Shown here: positions 53,052-61,389 of the stretch, one piece after another | Layout: the number at the start of each line of letters is the position of its first letter | Numbering within the stretch: position 1 is the first letter of the stretch | NCBI GenBank assembly: GCA_963702055.1 | Contig: OY969702.1 | Coordinates: forward strand, 1,674,001 to 1,738,000 | Direction of reading: 5' to 3' | Length of the DNA: 64,000 bases | Origin: CAWINX01 sp963702055 | GTDB lineage: Bacteria > Actinomycetota > Thermoleophilia > Solirubrobacterales > 70-9 | Made by a program: the position numbers and the translations under genes | The notes under the pieces: model-generated | What the model was told of the DNA's origin: nothing | Database searches by the model: none | The model's input: only the letters and a program-made list of their open reading frames with translations

Positions 53052-53840
53052 CTACGCGCTGAGCTCGGTCGCGACCCCGATCGGCAGCCAGCGGAAGCGG
53101 CGGCTCACTTCCTCGGGCGCATCGGCAAGCTCGCGTTCGATCGCGTCGCGGCCTTCTCGAAAGTGCTTCCACCCCTCGTAGTGGATCGGGATGGCCGTGC
53201 GCGGACGGATGAGGCGGCACAGCTCCACGGCCTCCTTGGCGTTCATCGTGTACCGCGCCGGGCCGGAGATCGGGAAGCGCACGCCGCCCAGATGGAGGAG
53301 CGCAACGTCGACTTGGAGGCGGTCGGCGACCTGACGCACGCCGTCGAACAGCACCGTGTCGCCCGAAATCCAGAGGGCGCCGTGCTCCTGCCCCTCCCAC
53401 CGAAGCGCGAAGCCGATCACGTCGCCGACTATCGGGCGGCTCAGCGGGGGACCGTGCCGACACGGCGTGGCGGTGACCTCGATCGGAGTCCGGTCTGGGT
53501 CCTCAAGCCGCGTGCTCGCCCAAGGCGCGAGGCCGCGGGCGTTGCCGCCGAGGCGCTTTGCGCCGGAGACAGTGGTGACGACGGCGCCGGCCGAGGGAAG
53601 CAGCGCCCGGCCGGCCGCGTCGAGGTTGTCGTCGTGGTGATCGTGGCTGAGCAACACGGCGTCGATCGGCCCGACTTCGGAGACACCGATCGCCGCCTCG
53701 GTCAGCTTTCGCGACCCGGTGCCCCAGCCGAATCGATAGCTCCCACCCGAGGGGTCGAAGGTCGGGTCGGTCAAGAGGCGCCAACCCCCGACTTCGATCA
53801 GGACGGTCGGGCCGCCCACGTGAGTGATGGTGACGTCCAT
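53052..53840 (-). CDS. metallo-beta-lactamase-fold hydrolase (UlaG-like)
   Basis: This 262-residue protein begins MDVTITHVGGPTVLIEVGGW. The metal motif is SHDHHDDNLD, followed by ATPCRHGPP, WISGDTVLFDG and PIHYEGWKHF, the usual set of MBL-fold ligands in UlaG-type hydrolases. The substrate is unknown. The longer frame to 54176 is shadow sequence of the neighbour. It is convergent with the GFA gene. Confidence 0.85.
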   Translation of the reverse strand: MDVTITHVGGPTVLIEVGGWRLLTDPTFDPSGGSYRFGWGTGSRKLTEAAIGVSEVGPIDAVLLSHDHHDDNLDAAGRALLPSAGAVVTTVSGAKRLGGNARGLAPWASTRLEDPDRTPIEVTATPCRHGPPLSRPIVGDVIGFALRWEGQEHGALWISGDTVLFDGVRQVADRLQVDVALLHLGGVRFPISGPARYTMNAKEAVELCRLIRPRTAIPIHYEGWKHFREGRDAIERELADAPEEVSRRFRWLPIGVATELSA

Positions 53841-53955
53841 CGCGACATCCTTACCGAAATAGATCGAATTCCCCGGCCGCGTGACGGCGTCGGCAGCGTA
53901 GGCTTCCAAGATCTCGCCTCGAATTGGAAAAGGCGCGGTCCTGGCTCTCGCTGCC

Positions 53956-54489
53956 GTGGCGGCGACTGCGATTGCCCTCGCGATCGGCCCGACCCAAAGG
54001 GCAGCGGGCAAAGCTGTGCCTTGGGCGGAAACCAGCTGCATCCCGGCAACACCGGGCGTGACCAGGACCAGCGCGACCTGTGGAGCAACTCTGGTGGCCG
54101 GGCGGGCGATCGCGCCTGCCTGGGCCCCGGCGCAGGTCAAGGCGGCCATTGCCGCCGCCAACCGCATCCACCACAAACCCTACGTGTGGGGCGGCGGCCA
54201 CCTGCGCTGGTGGACTCGAGGCTATGACTGCTCAGGCGCCGTCGGCTATGCGCTGCACGGCGGCGGCTTGCTCGACGCGACGATGGTCTCCGGCCAGCTG
54301 GAGAGCTGGGGTGCCCGAGGCGCCGGGCGCTGGATCAGCGTCTACGCCAACTTCCACCATGTCTACACGGTCATCGCCGGCCTGCGATTCGACACCCGCG
54401 GCGACCCACCGGGCGTGACGGGACCGCGCTGGCATACCGAACGGGTCGACTCGCGCAGGTTCGTGGCCCGCCATCCCACCGGGCTTTGA
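53956..54489 (+). CDS. secreted NlpC/P60-like cysteine peptidase
   Basis: This protein of about 177 residues has KPYVWGGGHLRWWTRGYDCSGAVGYALHG (given as two pieces, PYVWGGGHLRWW and YDCSGAVGYALHG), with the catalytic Cys in DCSG. The His is probably in FHHVYTVIAGL. Such enzymes cut peptidoglycan stem peptides. The hydrophobic signal segment begins upstream of the only usable start (GTG 53956); an in-frame stop lies at 53899-53901, so the true start is unclear. Confidence 0.7.
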   Translation: MAATAIALAIGPTQRAAGKAVPWAETSCIPATPGVTRTSATCGATLVAGRAIAPAWAPAQVKAAIAAANRIHHKPYVWGGGHLRWWTRGYDCSGAVGYALHGGGLLDATMVSGQLESWGARGAGRWISVYANFHHVYTVIAGLRFDTRGDPPGVTGPRWHTERVDSRRFVARHPTGL

Positions 54490-54497
54490 GCCGACCG

Positions 54498-55388
54498 ATG
54501 GCTCTGACCGAACGGGTTCGCCGCTGGCAGGAAGCCGGGGAGACGGTTCGGTTCCGCGACCGCGACATCCACCTGCTCGTCCGCGAGGGCGAAGGACCGC
54601 TGCTGCTCCTCCTGCACGGCTTCCCCTCCAGCTCCTACGACTGGCGGCTGATGCTCGAAGCCGAGAATGACGACCGGGCGCTGCTCGCCTGCGACTTCCT
54701 CGGCTTCGGCCTCTCGGAGAAGCCGCGCGACCACGACTACAGCCTCTCCTGGCAGGCGGACCTGGTCGAGGAGCTGGTTCGCCGCCACGGCGGCGGGCGG
54801 CCGGTCTTCGTCGTCGCCCACGACATGGGCACCTCGGTCGCGACCGAGCTGATGGCGCGCGACATCGAGGGGCGACTGGAGATGGAGATGGCGCGGGTGC
54901 TCCTCTTCAACGGCAGCATCGTCTTGGAGCGCTCCTCCCCCACCCCCGCCCAGCGGATTCTGCGCAGCCCCCTCGCCCCGCTCGCCGCGCGGCTCTCCAG
55001 CGAGCGCGTCTTCCGGCACCAGTTCGGCTCGGTGTTCTCGGCCGCCCACCCGCTGAGCGACGAAGAGGCCGAGGACCAATGGTCGTTGATCTGCCACAAC
55101 GGCGGCCGCACCCTCGGCCACAAGTTGATCGCCTACATGGACGAGCGCATCGAGCACGCCGAGCGCTGGCACGGGGCAATCCGCGACTGGCCGGGAGCGC
55201 TGAGCCTCGCCTGGGGAATGCTCGACCCGGTGGCGACTCCCAACGTGCTCGCGGCGCTGCGCGAGCTTCGGCCGGAAGTGCCGGTCACCGAGTTGGCGGA
55301 ACTCGGCCACTACCCTCAGCTCGAGGACCCGGAGCGAATGGCTCAGGTTCTGCGCGACGTCCTGACCTACGAGCCGGCTTCGGAGTAG
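54498..55388 (+). CDS. alpha/beta hydrolase, haloalkane-dehalogenase-like
   Basis: This 296-residue protein has LLLLHGFPSSSYDWR, an Asp nucleophile in VAHDMGTSVA, an acid in WGMLDPVA and a His in LGHYPQLEDP. The Asp nucleophile places it with haloalkane dehalogenases and epoxide hydrolases. The ATG at 54498 is taken; a TTG at 54486 overlapping the previous stop is possible. Its 3' end overlaps the convergent MFS gene by 22 nt. Confidence 0.82.
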   Translation: MALTERVRRWQEAGETVRFRDRDIHLLVREGEGPLLLLLHGFPSSSYDWRLMLEAENDDRALLACDFLGFGLSEKPRDHDYSLSWQADLVEELVRRHGGGRPVFVVAHDMGTSVATELMARDIEGRLEMEMARVLLFNGSIVLERSSPTPAQRILRSPLAPLAARLSSERVFRHQFGSVFSAAHPLSDEEAEDQWSLICHNGGRTLGHKLIAYMDERIEHAERWHGAIRDWPGALSLAWGMLDPVATPNVLAALRELRPEVPVTELAELGHYPQLEDPERMAQVLRDVLTYEPASE

Positions 55389-56857
55389 GCGGGCTCGGGC
55401 GCCCCGGTCCGCGCCTCGTCCACCACTCCGGCTTCGGCCTCCGCCGGCGCCGGAGTACGCAGCACGGTCAGCGCGATGACGAACGCGACCGCGACCAGCG
55501 CCGCGCCGATCAAATAGGCGAGGTGGAAGCCGGAGTTGAGCGCCGCGTCGTGGGACGCGCCGCCGGCGAGCACGCTGTCGGTCCGCTCGGCGGCTAGCGT
55601 CGCCAGCACCGCCAGGCCGATCGCGCCGCCCACCTGCATGCTGGTGTTGACCAGGCCCGAGGCGAGGCCGGAGTCGCTCGGGGTCGCCCCCGACATCGCC
55701 AGCGTCATCAGCGCGGGGAAGGCGGAGCCGACCCCGAAGCCGATCAACAACATCGGCGGCATCAGGTCCGTCACGTAGGAACCGTCGACCGGCGTCCTCG
55801 CGAAGAGGAGCAGACCGGCGGCGATCGCGAGCACCCCCGGCATCAGCGTCCGGCGCGGCCCGAAGCGCATGATCAGCCGCTCCGAGAAGCCGAGGGAGAG
55901 GGTCCCCATCACGATCGTCGCCGGCAGGAAGGCGAGGCCGACCTGGAGCGCGTCGTAGCCGAGGATCTCCTGCAGGTAGAGGGCCCCGAGAAAGAACATC
56001 CCGAACATCCCGGCGACCAGCAGCGCCTGCATCGCGTTCGCCCCGGCGACGTTGCGGGAACGGAAGAGGCGCAGCGGCATCAGCGGGTTGGCGATCCGCG
56101 CCTGGCGCGCGATGAAGCCGGCGAGAAGTGCGAAGGAGACCGCCCCGAGGACGAGCGTCTGGGTCGAGCCCCAGCCGTGCTCGTTGATGCCGAGGATCGT
56201 GTAGACGCCGAGCATCAGCGAGCTGGTGATCAGCACCGCGCCGGGAATGTCGGCGCCCTCGCTGATGCCGATTCCCTCCCGGCCCTCGACCAGCCGCGTC
56301 GCCAGGAAGGCGGTCGCGACGCCGATCGGCACGTTGATGAAGAAGATCCAGTGCCAGCTGATCGCTTGGGTGATCGCGCCGCCGGCGATCAAGCCGATCG
56401 AGCCGCCGGCCGAGGCGACGAAGCTGTAGACGCCGATCGCTTTCGCCTGCTCCCGCGGCTGCGGGAACATCGTCACGATCATCCCGAGGATCACCGCCGA
56501 GGTGAAGGCGCCACCGACGCCCTGGATGAAGCGCGCGCCGATCAGCACGCCCTGGCTGTCGGACAGCCCGCAGACGAACGAGGCGCCGGTGAAGACGGCG
56601 AGCCCGCCGAGGAAGATCCGCCGCTGGCCGATCAGGTCGCCGATCCGCCCCGCCAGCAGCAGCAGGCCGCCGAAGGCGATCAGGTAGGCGTTGACCACCC
56701 AGGCGAGGTTGCTCTGGGAGAAGCCGAGGTCGTGTTGGATCGTCGGCAGCGCCACGTTGACCACGGTGGCGTCGAGGACGATCATCAGCATCCCCGCGCA
56801 GAGCACGTAGAGGGCGATCCAGCGGGTACGGTCGTTGTCGGGGTCGGCGCTGCTCAC
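55367..56857 (-). CDS. MFS drug transporter, DHA2 (EmrB/QacA-like)
   Basis: This 496-residue protein of about 14 helices contains IVLDATVVNVALPTIQHDLG, LLLLAGRIGDLIGQRRIFLG, RFIQGVGGAFTSAVILGMIV and GGSIGLIAGGAITQ. These are the A, B and C signatures of DHA2 exporters. No regulator gene is next to it. It probably exports drugs or lipids. Confidence 0.9.
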   Translation of the reverse strand: MSSADPDNDRTRWIALYVLCAGMLMIVLDATVVNVALPTIQHDLGFSQSNLAWVVNAYLIAFGGLLLLAGRIGDLIGQRRIFLGGLAVFTGASFVCGLSDSQGVLIGARFIQGVGGAFTSAVILGMIVTMFPQPREQAKAIGVYSFVASAGGSIGLIAGGAITQAISWHWIFFINVPIGVATAFLATRLVEGREGIGISEGADIPGAVLITSSLMLGVYTILGINEHGWGSTQTLVLGAVSFALLAGFIARQARIANPLMPLRLFRSRNVAGANAMQALLVAGMFGMFFLGALYLQEILGYDALQVGLAFLPATIVMGTLSLGFSERLIMRFGPRRTLMPGVLAIAAGLLLFARTPVDGSYVTDLMPPMLLIGFGVGSAFPALMTLAMSGATPSDSGLASGLVNTSMQVGGAIGLAVLATLAAERTDSVLAGGASHDAALNSGFHLAYLIGAALVAVAFVIALTVLRTPAPAEAEAGVVDEARTGAPEPAYSEAGS

Positions 56858-56877
56858 GATTCAGGTTTCCTTCCCGC

Positions 56878-58125
56878 CTAGAGGCGAACGAGATTCTCGG
56901 CCGCGATCTCGCGGGTGACGCCGCGGAAGTCGATCACTCGTGCGGCCTCCGACACGACCCGCTCGTAGTCGAGCTGGGGGTGTGCGGTGACGATCGCCGC
57001 CAGGTCAGCCTCGGCCAGGGCTTCGGCCAGATCGACCGAGGCAAGGCCCAGGTCGGCCAACTCGGCGACATGGGGATCGTAATAGGAAACCTCGCCGCCG
57101 AGGTCTGCCAGCAGCTGGATGATCTTCAGCGCCGGAGACTCGCGGATGTCCCCGACCCCAGCCTTGTAGCTGACCCCGAGGATCAGGATCTTCGAGCCCT
57201 TGACCGGCTTGCCGGCGTCGTTGAGGGCGCGCTCGATCCGCTCGACGCAGTACTGGGGCTGGGACTGGTTGATCTTCCCGGCCAGCTCGATGAACTCGGG
57301 GTAGAAGTTGTGCTCGCGCGCCTTGAAGGCCAGGTAGAAGGGGTCGACCGGGAGGCAGTGCCCGCCCATCCCCGGCCCCGGCTCAAAGCGCATGAAGCCG
57401 AAGGGCTTGGTCGAGGCGGCGTCGATCGCCTCCCAGACGTCGATCCCCAGCCGGTCACAGAGCTGGGCCAGCTCGTTGACGAAGGCGATGTTGACCGAGC
57501 GGAAGATGTTCTCCAGCAGCTTTGCCAGCTCCGCCGTCTCGGGGTTGGAGAGGACGACGACCTCGTCGCAGACCTCCGTGTAGAGGGCGCGGGCGCGCTC
57601 GGCGCAGGCCTCGGTGAGCCCACCGATCAGCTTCGGCGTGGTGCGGACCGTGTAGTCGGTGCGCCCCGGGTCGATCCGCTCGGGCGAGAAGGCGAGGTGG
57701 AAGTCGCGCCCCGCCGCCATTCCGGACTCCTCGAGGATCGGCAGCAGCCGCTCGCGGGTGGTGCCCGGATAGGTGGTGGATTCGAGGACGACGAGTTGCT
57801 CGGGCTGCAGGACCGCCGAGAGCGAGCCGGCGGCGGCGAGCAGGTGGGTGAGGTCGGGCTCGCGGGTTCCGGTCAGCGGGGTGGGCACGCAGACGACCAC
57901 CGCGTTGCAGGAGGCGAGGTCGGCATGGCGTGGGGTGCCCACCAGGCGTCCGGCCAGAGGCGCGAGCGCCGCATCGGGGATGTCCTCGATGTAGCTGCGC
58001 CCCTCGCCGAGGGCGTCGAGCTTGCGCTGATCGGAGTCGAGCCCGACCACCTCGTGTCCGGCCTCCGCAAAGGCGACGGCGAGCGGCAGGCCGACGTAGC
58101 CAAGGCCGATGATCCCAACCTTCAT
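56878..58125 (-). CDS. nucleotide-sugar 6-dehydrogenase (UDP-glucose/UDP-GlcNAc type)
   Basis: This 415-residue enzyme oxidises a UDP-sugar to its uronic acid for surface polysaccharides. The NAD motif is KVGIIGLGYVGLPLAVAFAE. Further motifs are LESTTYPGTTRE, FSPERIDPG and the catalytic Cys in GPGMGGHCLPVDPFYL. The ESTTYPGT and FSPERIDPG forms are nearer to WbpA/WecC than to plain UDP-glucose dehydrogenase. The longer frame (to 58209) lacks homology. Confidence 0.9.
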   Translation of the reverse strand: MKVGIIGLGYVGLPLAVAFAEAGHEVVGLDSDQRKLDALGEGRSYIEDIPDAALAPLAGRLVGTPRHADLASCNAVVVCVPTPLTGTREPDLTHLLAAAGSLSAVLQPEQLVVLESTTYPGTTRERLLPILEESGMAAGRDFHLAFSPERIDPGRTDYTVRTTPKLIGGLTEACAERARALYTEVCDEVVVLSNPETAELAKLLENIFRSVNIAFVNELAQLCDRLGIDVWEAIDAASTKPFGFMRFEPGPGMGGHCLPVDPFYLAFKAREHNFYPEFIELAGKINQSQPQYCVERIERALNDAGKPVKGSKILILGVSYKAGVGDIRESPALKIIQLLADLGGEVSYYDPHVAELADLGLASVDLAEALAEADLAAIVTAHPQLDYERVVSEAARVIDFRGVTREIAAENLVRL

Positions 58126-58171
58126 CGGGGAGAGTCTAGGGAGGAGACGAGCCCGCGTTGGGAGGGGGGAT

Positions 58172-58924
58172 TCAGACCCCTTCGCCGCCGCGCCCCTCGC
58201 CGGCGGCAAAGCGAGCGGCGCCGCGGACGGCGACCTCGAGGACCTCGCGACCGAGGCGGTGCTCGAGGGCGAGCCCCTCGTCGAGGAGAAGGCCGAAACC
58301 CTCGATCGCGGCGCGGCGGTCGGCGAGCATCGTCTCCTGGGGGAAGGCGGCGATCTTCTCGGCCAACTCGAGGGCGCGCTCGAGGTGCTTACCGGGCTCG
58401 ACCACCTCGTTGACGAGGCCGATCCGGTGCGCCTCCTCGGCGTCGACGGGACGACCGGTGAGGATCAGCTCAAGGGCCCGGCCCATGCCGACGACTCGCG
58501 GCAGCCGCTGGGTACCGCCGTCGACCAGCGGCACCCCCCAGCGGCGCTCGAAAAGGCCAAAGGTGGAGCCGGGCGTGGCGATCCGCAGGTCGCACCAGAG
58601 GGCGAGCTCCACGCCCCCGGCAAGGCACCAGCCGTCGACGGCGGCGATCGCCGGCTTCGACGGGGTGAGGCGGGTGGGCCCCATCGGCCCGTCCGGATGG
58701 TCGACATTCAGGTCGAGCGCTTTGAGGTCTGCGCCGGCGCAGAAGGAGACGCCCCCGGCGCCGGTGAGGACGAGCACCCGGGCGTCCTCGTCGGCCTCGA
58801 AGTCCCGCAGCCCCTGGCGGAACAGCTCGGCGGTGGCGTTGTCCACGGCGTTGCGCCGCTCGGGCCGATCGATCGTCAAGACCGCCGCTGCGCCGATCCG
58901 CTCGTAGAGAAGCTCGTCACCCAT
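58172..58924 (-). CDS. enoyl-CoA hydratase/isomerase (crotonase) family protein
   Basis: This 250-residue protein has IDRPERRNAVDNATAELFR, the oxyanion segment SFCAGADLKAL and GGVELALWCDLRIATPGSTFG. The usual second catalytic Glu is replaced around GVPLVDGGTQRLPRVVG; only Asp is seen there, as in some isomerases. The ATG at 58924 overlaps the first ATG of the divergent frame. Substrate unknown. Confidence 0.88.
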   Translation of the reverse strand: MGDELLYERIGAAAVLTIDRPERRNAVDNATAELFRQGLRDFEADEDARVLVLTGAGGVSFCAGADLKALDLNVDHPDGPMGPTRLTPSKPAIAAVDGWCLAGGVELALWCDLRIATPGSTFGLFERRWGVPLVDGGTQRLPRVVGMGRALELILTGRPVDAEEAHRIGLVNEVVEPGKHLERALELAEKIAAFPQETMLADRRAAIEGFGLLLDEGLALEHRLGREVLEVAVRGAARFAAGEGRGGEGV

Positions 58925-58976
58925 GGCTGCGGATCCTCGCACAGGCATCGATAGTGGGGTTTTGCAGCAAAAAACG

Positions 58977-59005
58977 TTGACTAAACGGATAGGGCCGTCT
59001 AGCTT
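58977..59005 (+). promoter_or_regulatory. promoter of the patatin-Vps62 gene, probably leaderless
   Basis: TTGACT (58977-58982) and TAGCTT (59000-59005) are spaced by 17 nt. Transcription would start at about 59012, right at the GTG of the next gene, so the message would have almost no leader. Confidence 0.5.
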
Positions 59006-59012
59006 CGCGTCG

Positions 59013-61037
59013 GTGGATGCCGCCATCCCCACGCTCGGCCTGCTCGAAGGCGTCGGCCCCAACAATTCGGAAGCACTCGGATCGGAGCAGCGGGGACCGA
59101 CCCTGCACCTCTACGGCAGCGGATACAGGGCGGCGCTCTTCCACCTGGGAGCGCTGACCCGGCTGAACGAGCTCGGCCTGCTCGCCAACCTCGACACGGT
59201 CGGCGCTGTCGCCGGCGGGAGCATCCTCGCCGCGTTGCTGGCCGCCCGCGTGCCCTGGCCGCTACAGGGCGCCTTCCGCGACTGGCCCGAGGCGGTCGCC
59301 GAGCCGATGCGCGATGTCGCTCGGCGCAACGCCCGTGCTCGGGTGCTCCTGCGCAGGGCGATCTCGGCCGGTTCATCCGATGCGTCGCTGGAGGAACGCT
59401 ACGCCCGCGAACTGATCGATTCGCTGGGCGGCGAGCTGCCGGCGCGACCGCGGTTCGTCTTCGGCGCCGCCGGCCTCACCCTTGGCAACATCGGCCCGGG
59501 GGATCGCGCCCTACGCTGGCGAATCGAGGAGGCCGCGCACCCCCCCGGCTACGACCCCGCGCTCGTCCAGGAGGCGGTGGTCGCGATCCGCGACGACCTC
59601 GACGCGTTCGAAAGCGCTGAGCAGGCCGTACTCGAAAACCACGGCTACCTGCTCGCGGACCGTGCCGTCCGCGCCCACGGGCGCGAGGTGGCGGGGGGGA
59701 TCGAGCCGCTCCCCCCCGATCCTCCCCACCCCGACTGGATGAATGAGACAAAGGTGCGCGAAGCGCTCGCGTCCAGCTCGCGCCGCACCCGCCTGGGACG
59801 ACTCCGCTCGCGGCGGGCCGAGCGAAGTGAGCACACGCCCGAGCCGATCACGCCGGAGCTGAACGAGTTGCTGCGGCGCTTCCGACCCTTCGTCCAGTAC
59901 GACTCGCTGGAGAGCTACCGAGCCGACTCGGTGACGACGATCGCCGACCTCGTCGCGAAGAAACGCTGCAACGCGCTGCGGCGCGCGGACGGGCGGTTGA
60001 TCGCCTCGGCGGCGCCCGGGGAGAAGGAGCCGAAGCTCGACCTCGACTTCCTCGGCGGGCAGCGCTACGCGAACGGCGAGCAGGTCCATCGCGAGGACTT
60101 CCTCGAAGAGTGCGGCGCCTCTTACGCGGCGGACGCGAGATCGATGCGGGAGCGCAAGGGAAACGCCGACATCGTCTACGGCCACGCGCGCCATGACGAC
60201 GACGGGCGACTCTGGCTCCAGTACTGGCTCTTCTACTACTACAACGACAAGGGCCTCCTCGACGTCGGCCTGCACGAGGGGGACTGGGAGATGATCCAAT
60301 TGCGCCTCGGCAAGGACGGGCAACCGGACGCCGCCACCTACGGCCAACACGCGGGGGCGGAGCGGGCGACCTGGGGTGAGGTCGAGCGCCAGCAAACCAA
60401 TGTGGGCGCGGCACCGGTGCTCTACTGCGCGCGCGGCTCGCACGCGGCTCGCTTCCGGCCCGGCACCCATGAGGCGCCGATCGTCCCCGACCACAACGAC
60501 GGCCTCGGCCCGAGGGTGCGACCACGCCTGGTGACGATCGGCGACGAGGCGCCCGGCTGGGTGCGCTGGCCAGGCAGGTGGGGATCGACCCGGCGGCGCG
60601 AGGCGTTCGAGGCCGACAGCCCCCGCGGCCCGCGCGAGCATCCCCAGTGGTGGGATCCCGGTGGATTCCACTCGGAGGCGCGCCCGGCGCGCGAAGTTCC
60701 TCACTGGGAGACGGCGGCGGCCGCAACGCCGCCGCCGGTCACGCCGCGCTTGACCGCGACCCACGACGGCAGCCGGATCGTCGTCGACTACAGCTTTCCC
60801 GAGCCCGCGAATGGCGAAGCGGCGGCGGCGCGGATCGTCGCCGCTCCGTACGGGGGCGAGGACGCCGGGGCGCCTCGCACCAGGTCGGTGACGGTGGAGA
60901 GTCACGAGGGGTCGTTCGCCCTGCAGCTGCCGCCGGGCGAGCGGCCGGAGGGCGTCCGGGCGAGCGCCGCGTCGGAGCACGGCGTCCCCGGTGAGACGAT
61001 CGCCGTGCCGTTGGGAGAAGGGGAGCGGGCGGGCTAA
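59013..61037 (+). CDS. degenerate patatin-like domain fused to a Vps62-like domain
   Basis: The GTG at 59013 is chosen by promoter spacing (674 residues). The frame is open back to 58923, but an ATG there would overlap the divergent crotonase start. The N-terminal part has GSGYRAALFHLGALTRLNEL and VAGGSILAALLA, like a patatin, but the nucleophile position of the usual VSGGS is Ala. The mid-domain with the catalytic DGG is missing: FGAAGLTLGNI passes quickly to a final DDLDAFESAEQAVLENHGYL. Then comes a Vps62-like domain (WLQYWLFYYYNDKG, HEGDWEMIQLRL, YCARGSHAARF, WWDPGGFHSEARP) and a C-terminal beta-sandwich-like tail. The function is unknown. Confidence 0.7.
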   Translation: MDAAIPTLGLLEGVGPNNSEALGSEQRGPTLHLYGSGYRAALFHLGALTRLNELGLLANLDTVGAVAGGSILAALLAARVPWPLQGAFRDWPEAVAEPMRDVARRNARARVLLRRAISAGSSDASLEERYARELIDSLGGELPARPRFVFGAAGLTLGNIGPGDRALRWRIEEAAHPPGYDPALVQEAVVAIRDDLDAFESAEQAVLENHGYLLADRAVRAHGREVAGGIEPLPPDPPHPDWMNETKVREALASSSRRTRLGRLRSRRAERSEHTPEPITPELNELLRRFRPFVQYDSLESYRADSVTTIADLVAKKRCNALRRADGRLIASAAPGEKEPKLDLDFLGGQRYANGEQVHREDFLEECGASYAADARSMRERKGNADIVYGHARHDDDGRLWLQYWLFYYYNDKGLLDVGLHEGDWEMIQLRLGKDGQPDAATYGQHAGAERATWGEVERQQTNVGAAPVLYCARGSHAARFRPGTHEAPIVPDHNDGLGPRVRPRLVTIGDEAPGWVRWPGRWGSTRRREAFEADSPRGPREHPQWWDPGGFHSEARPAREVPHWETAAAATPPPVTPRLTATHDGSRIVVDYSFPEPANGEAAAARIVAAPYGGEDAGAPRTRSVTVESHEGSFALQLPPGERPEGVRASAASEHGVPGETIAVPLGEGERAG

Positions 61038-61089
61038 CCACTGAGTCGGGAATCACGGGGGTCTCAGCGGCACCGGCTCCCAAGTGGCG

Positions 61090-61177
61090 CCCCGGTCGCA
61101 AGGTCCGGAAGGGCAGGGCTTCGGGACCGCCGGCAACCCTAGGCACAGCTCCGGACGGCACGAAAATGCGACCGGGG
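61090..61177 (+). ncRNA. candidate structured RNA with SAM-riboswitch-like motif
   Basis: CCCCGGTCGCA (61090-61100) and TGCGACCGGGG (61167-61177) form a perfect 11-bp closing helix. Inside, GGTCC pairs with GGACC and GAAG with CTTC, followed by GCCGGCAACCC, a string typical of SAM-I/SAM-IV aptamers. A start codon at 61178 directly follows, opening a 13-codon frame (MTLVACLARSLRA, ending 61219). The rest of the 352-nt gap 61038-61389 holds no gene I can support. The strand is assigned from the motif; the class is unproven. Confidence 0.35.
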
Positions 61178-61296
61178 ATGACGCTCGTCGCCTGCCTTGC
61201 GCGTAGCCTTCGCGCTTAGAAGCTCGTCGCGCCACCTTCGAGATGACCTCCGCGTGGCTTCCGCGAAAACTTCATCTCTCCCAGTCGCACAGCGAA

Positions 61297-61325
61297 CCTA
61301 GCGCGCCGTGGCGGCGAGCGCTAGG
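61297..61325 (-). terminator. hairpin after the GGDEF-EAL gene
   Basis: CCTAGCGC (61297-61304) and GCGCTAGG (61318-61325) form a perfect 8-bp stem with a 13-nt loop, 65 nt beyond the stop of the minus-strand gene. A weaker GGGGT/ACCCC pair (61324-61344) overlaps its end. There is no T-run. Confidence 0.4.
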
Positions 61326-61389
61326 GGTCGTCAAGCTTCAACCCCGCAAACTCCGGAGAAAAGTGCCTTCGACAGCATCCTCCGCCTCG

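Noticed and set aside
61100..61130. Bacterial SRP (4.5S) RNA tip, because of the string GGTCCGGAAGG
   Set aside because: The asymmetric loop and following AGCAGCC of the SRP tip are missing, and the 5' and 3' parts do not build the SRP helix.
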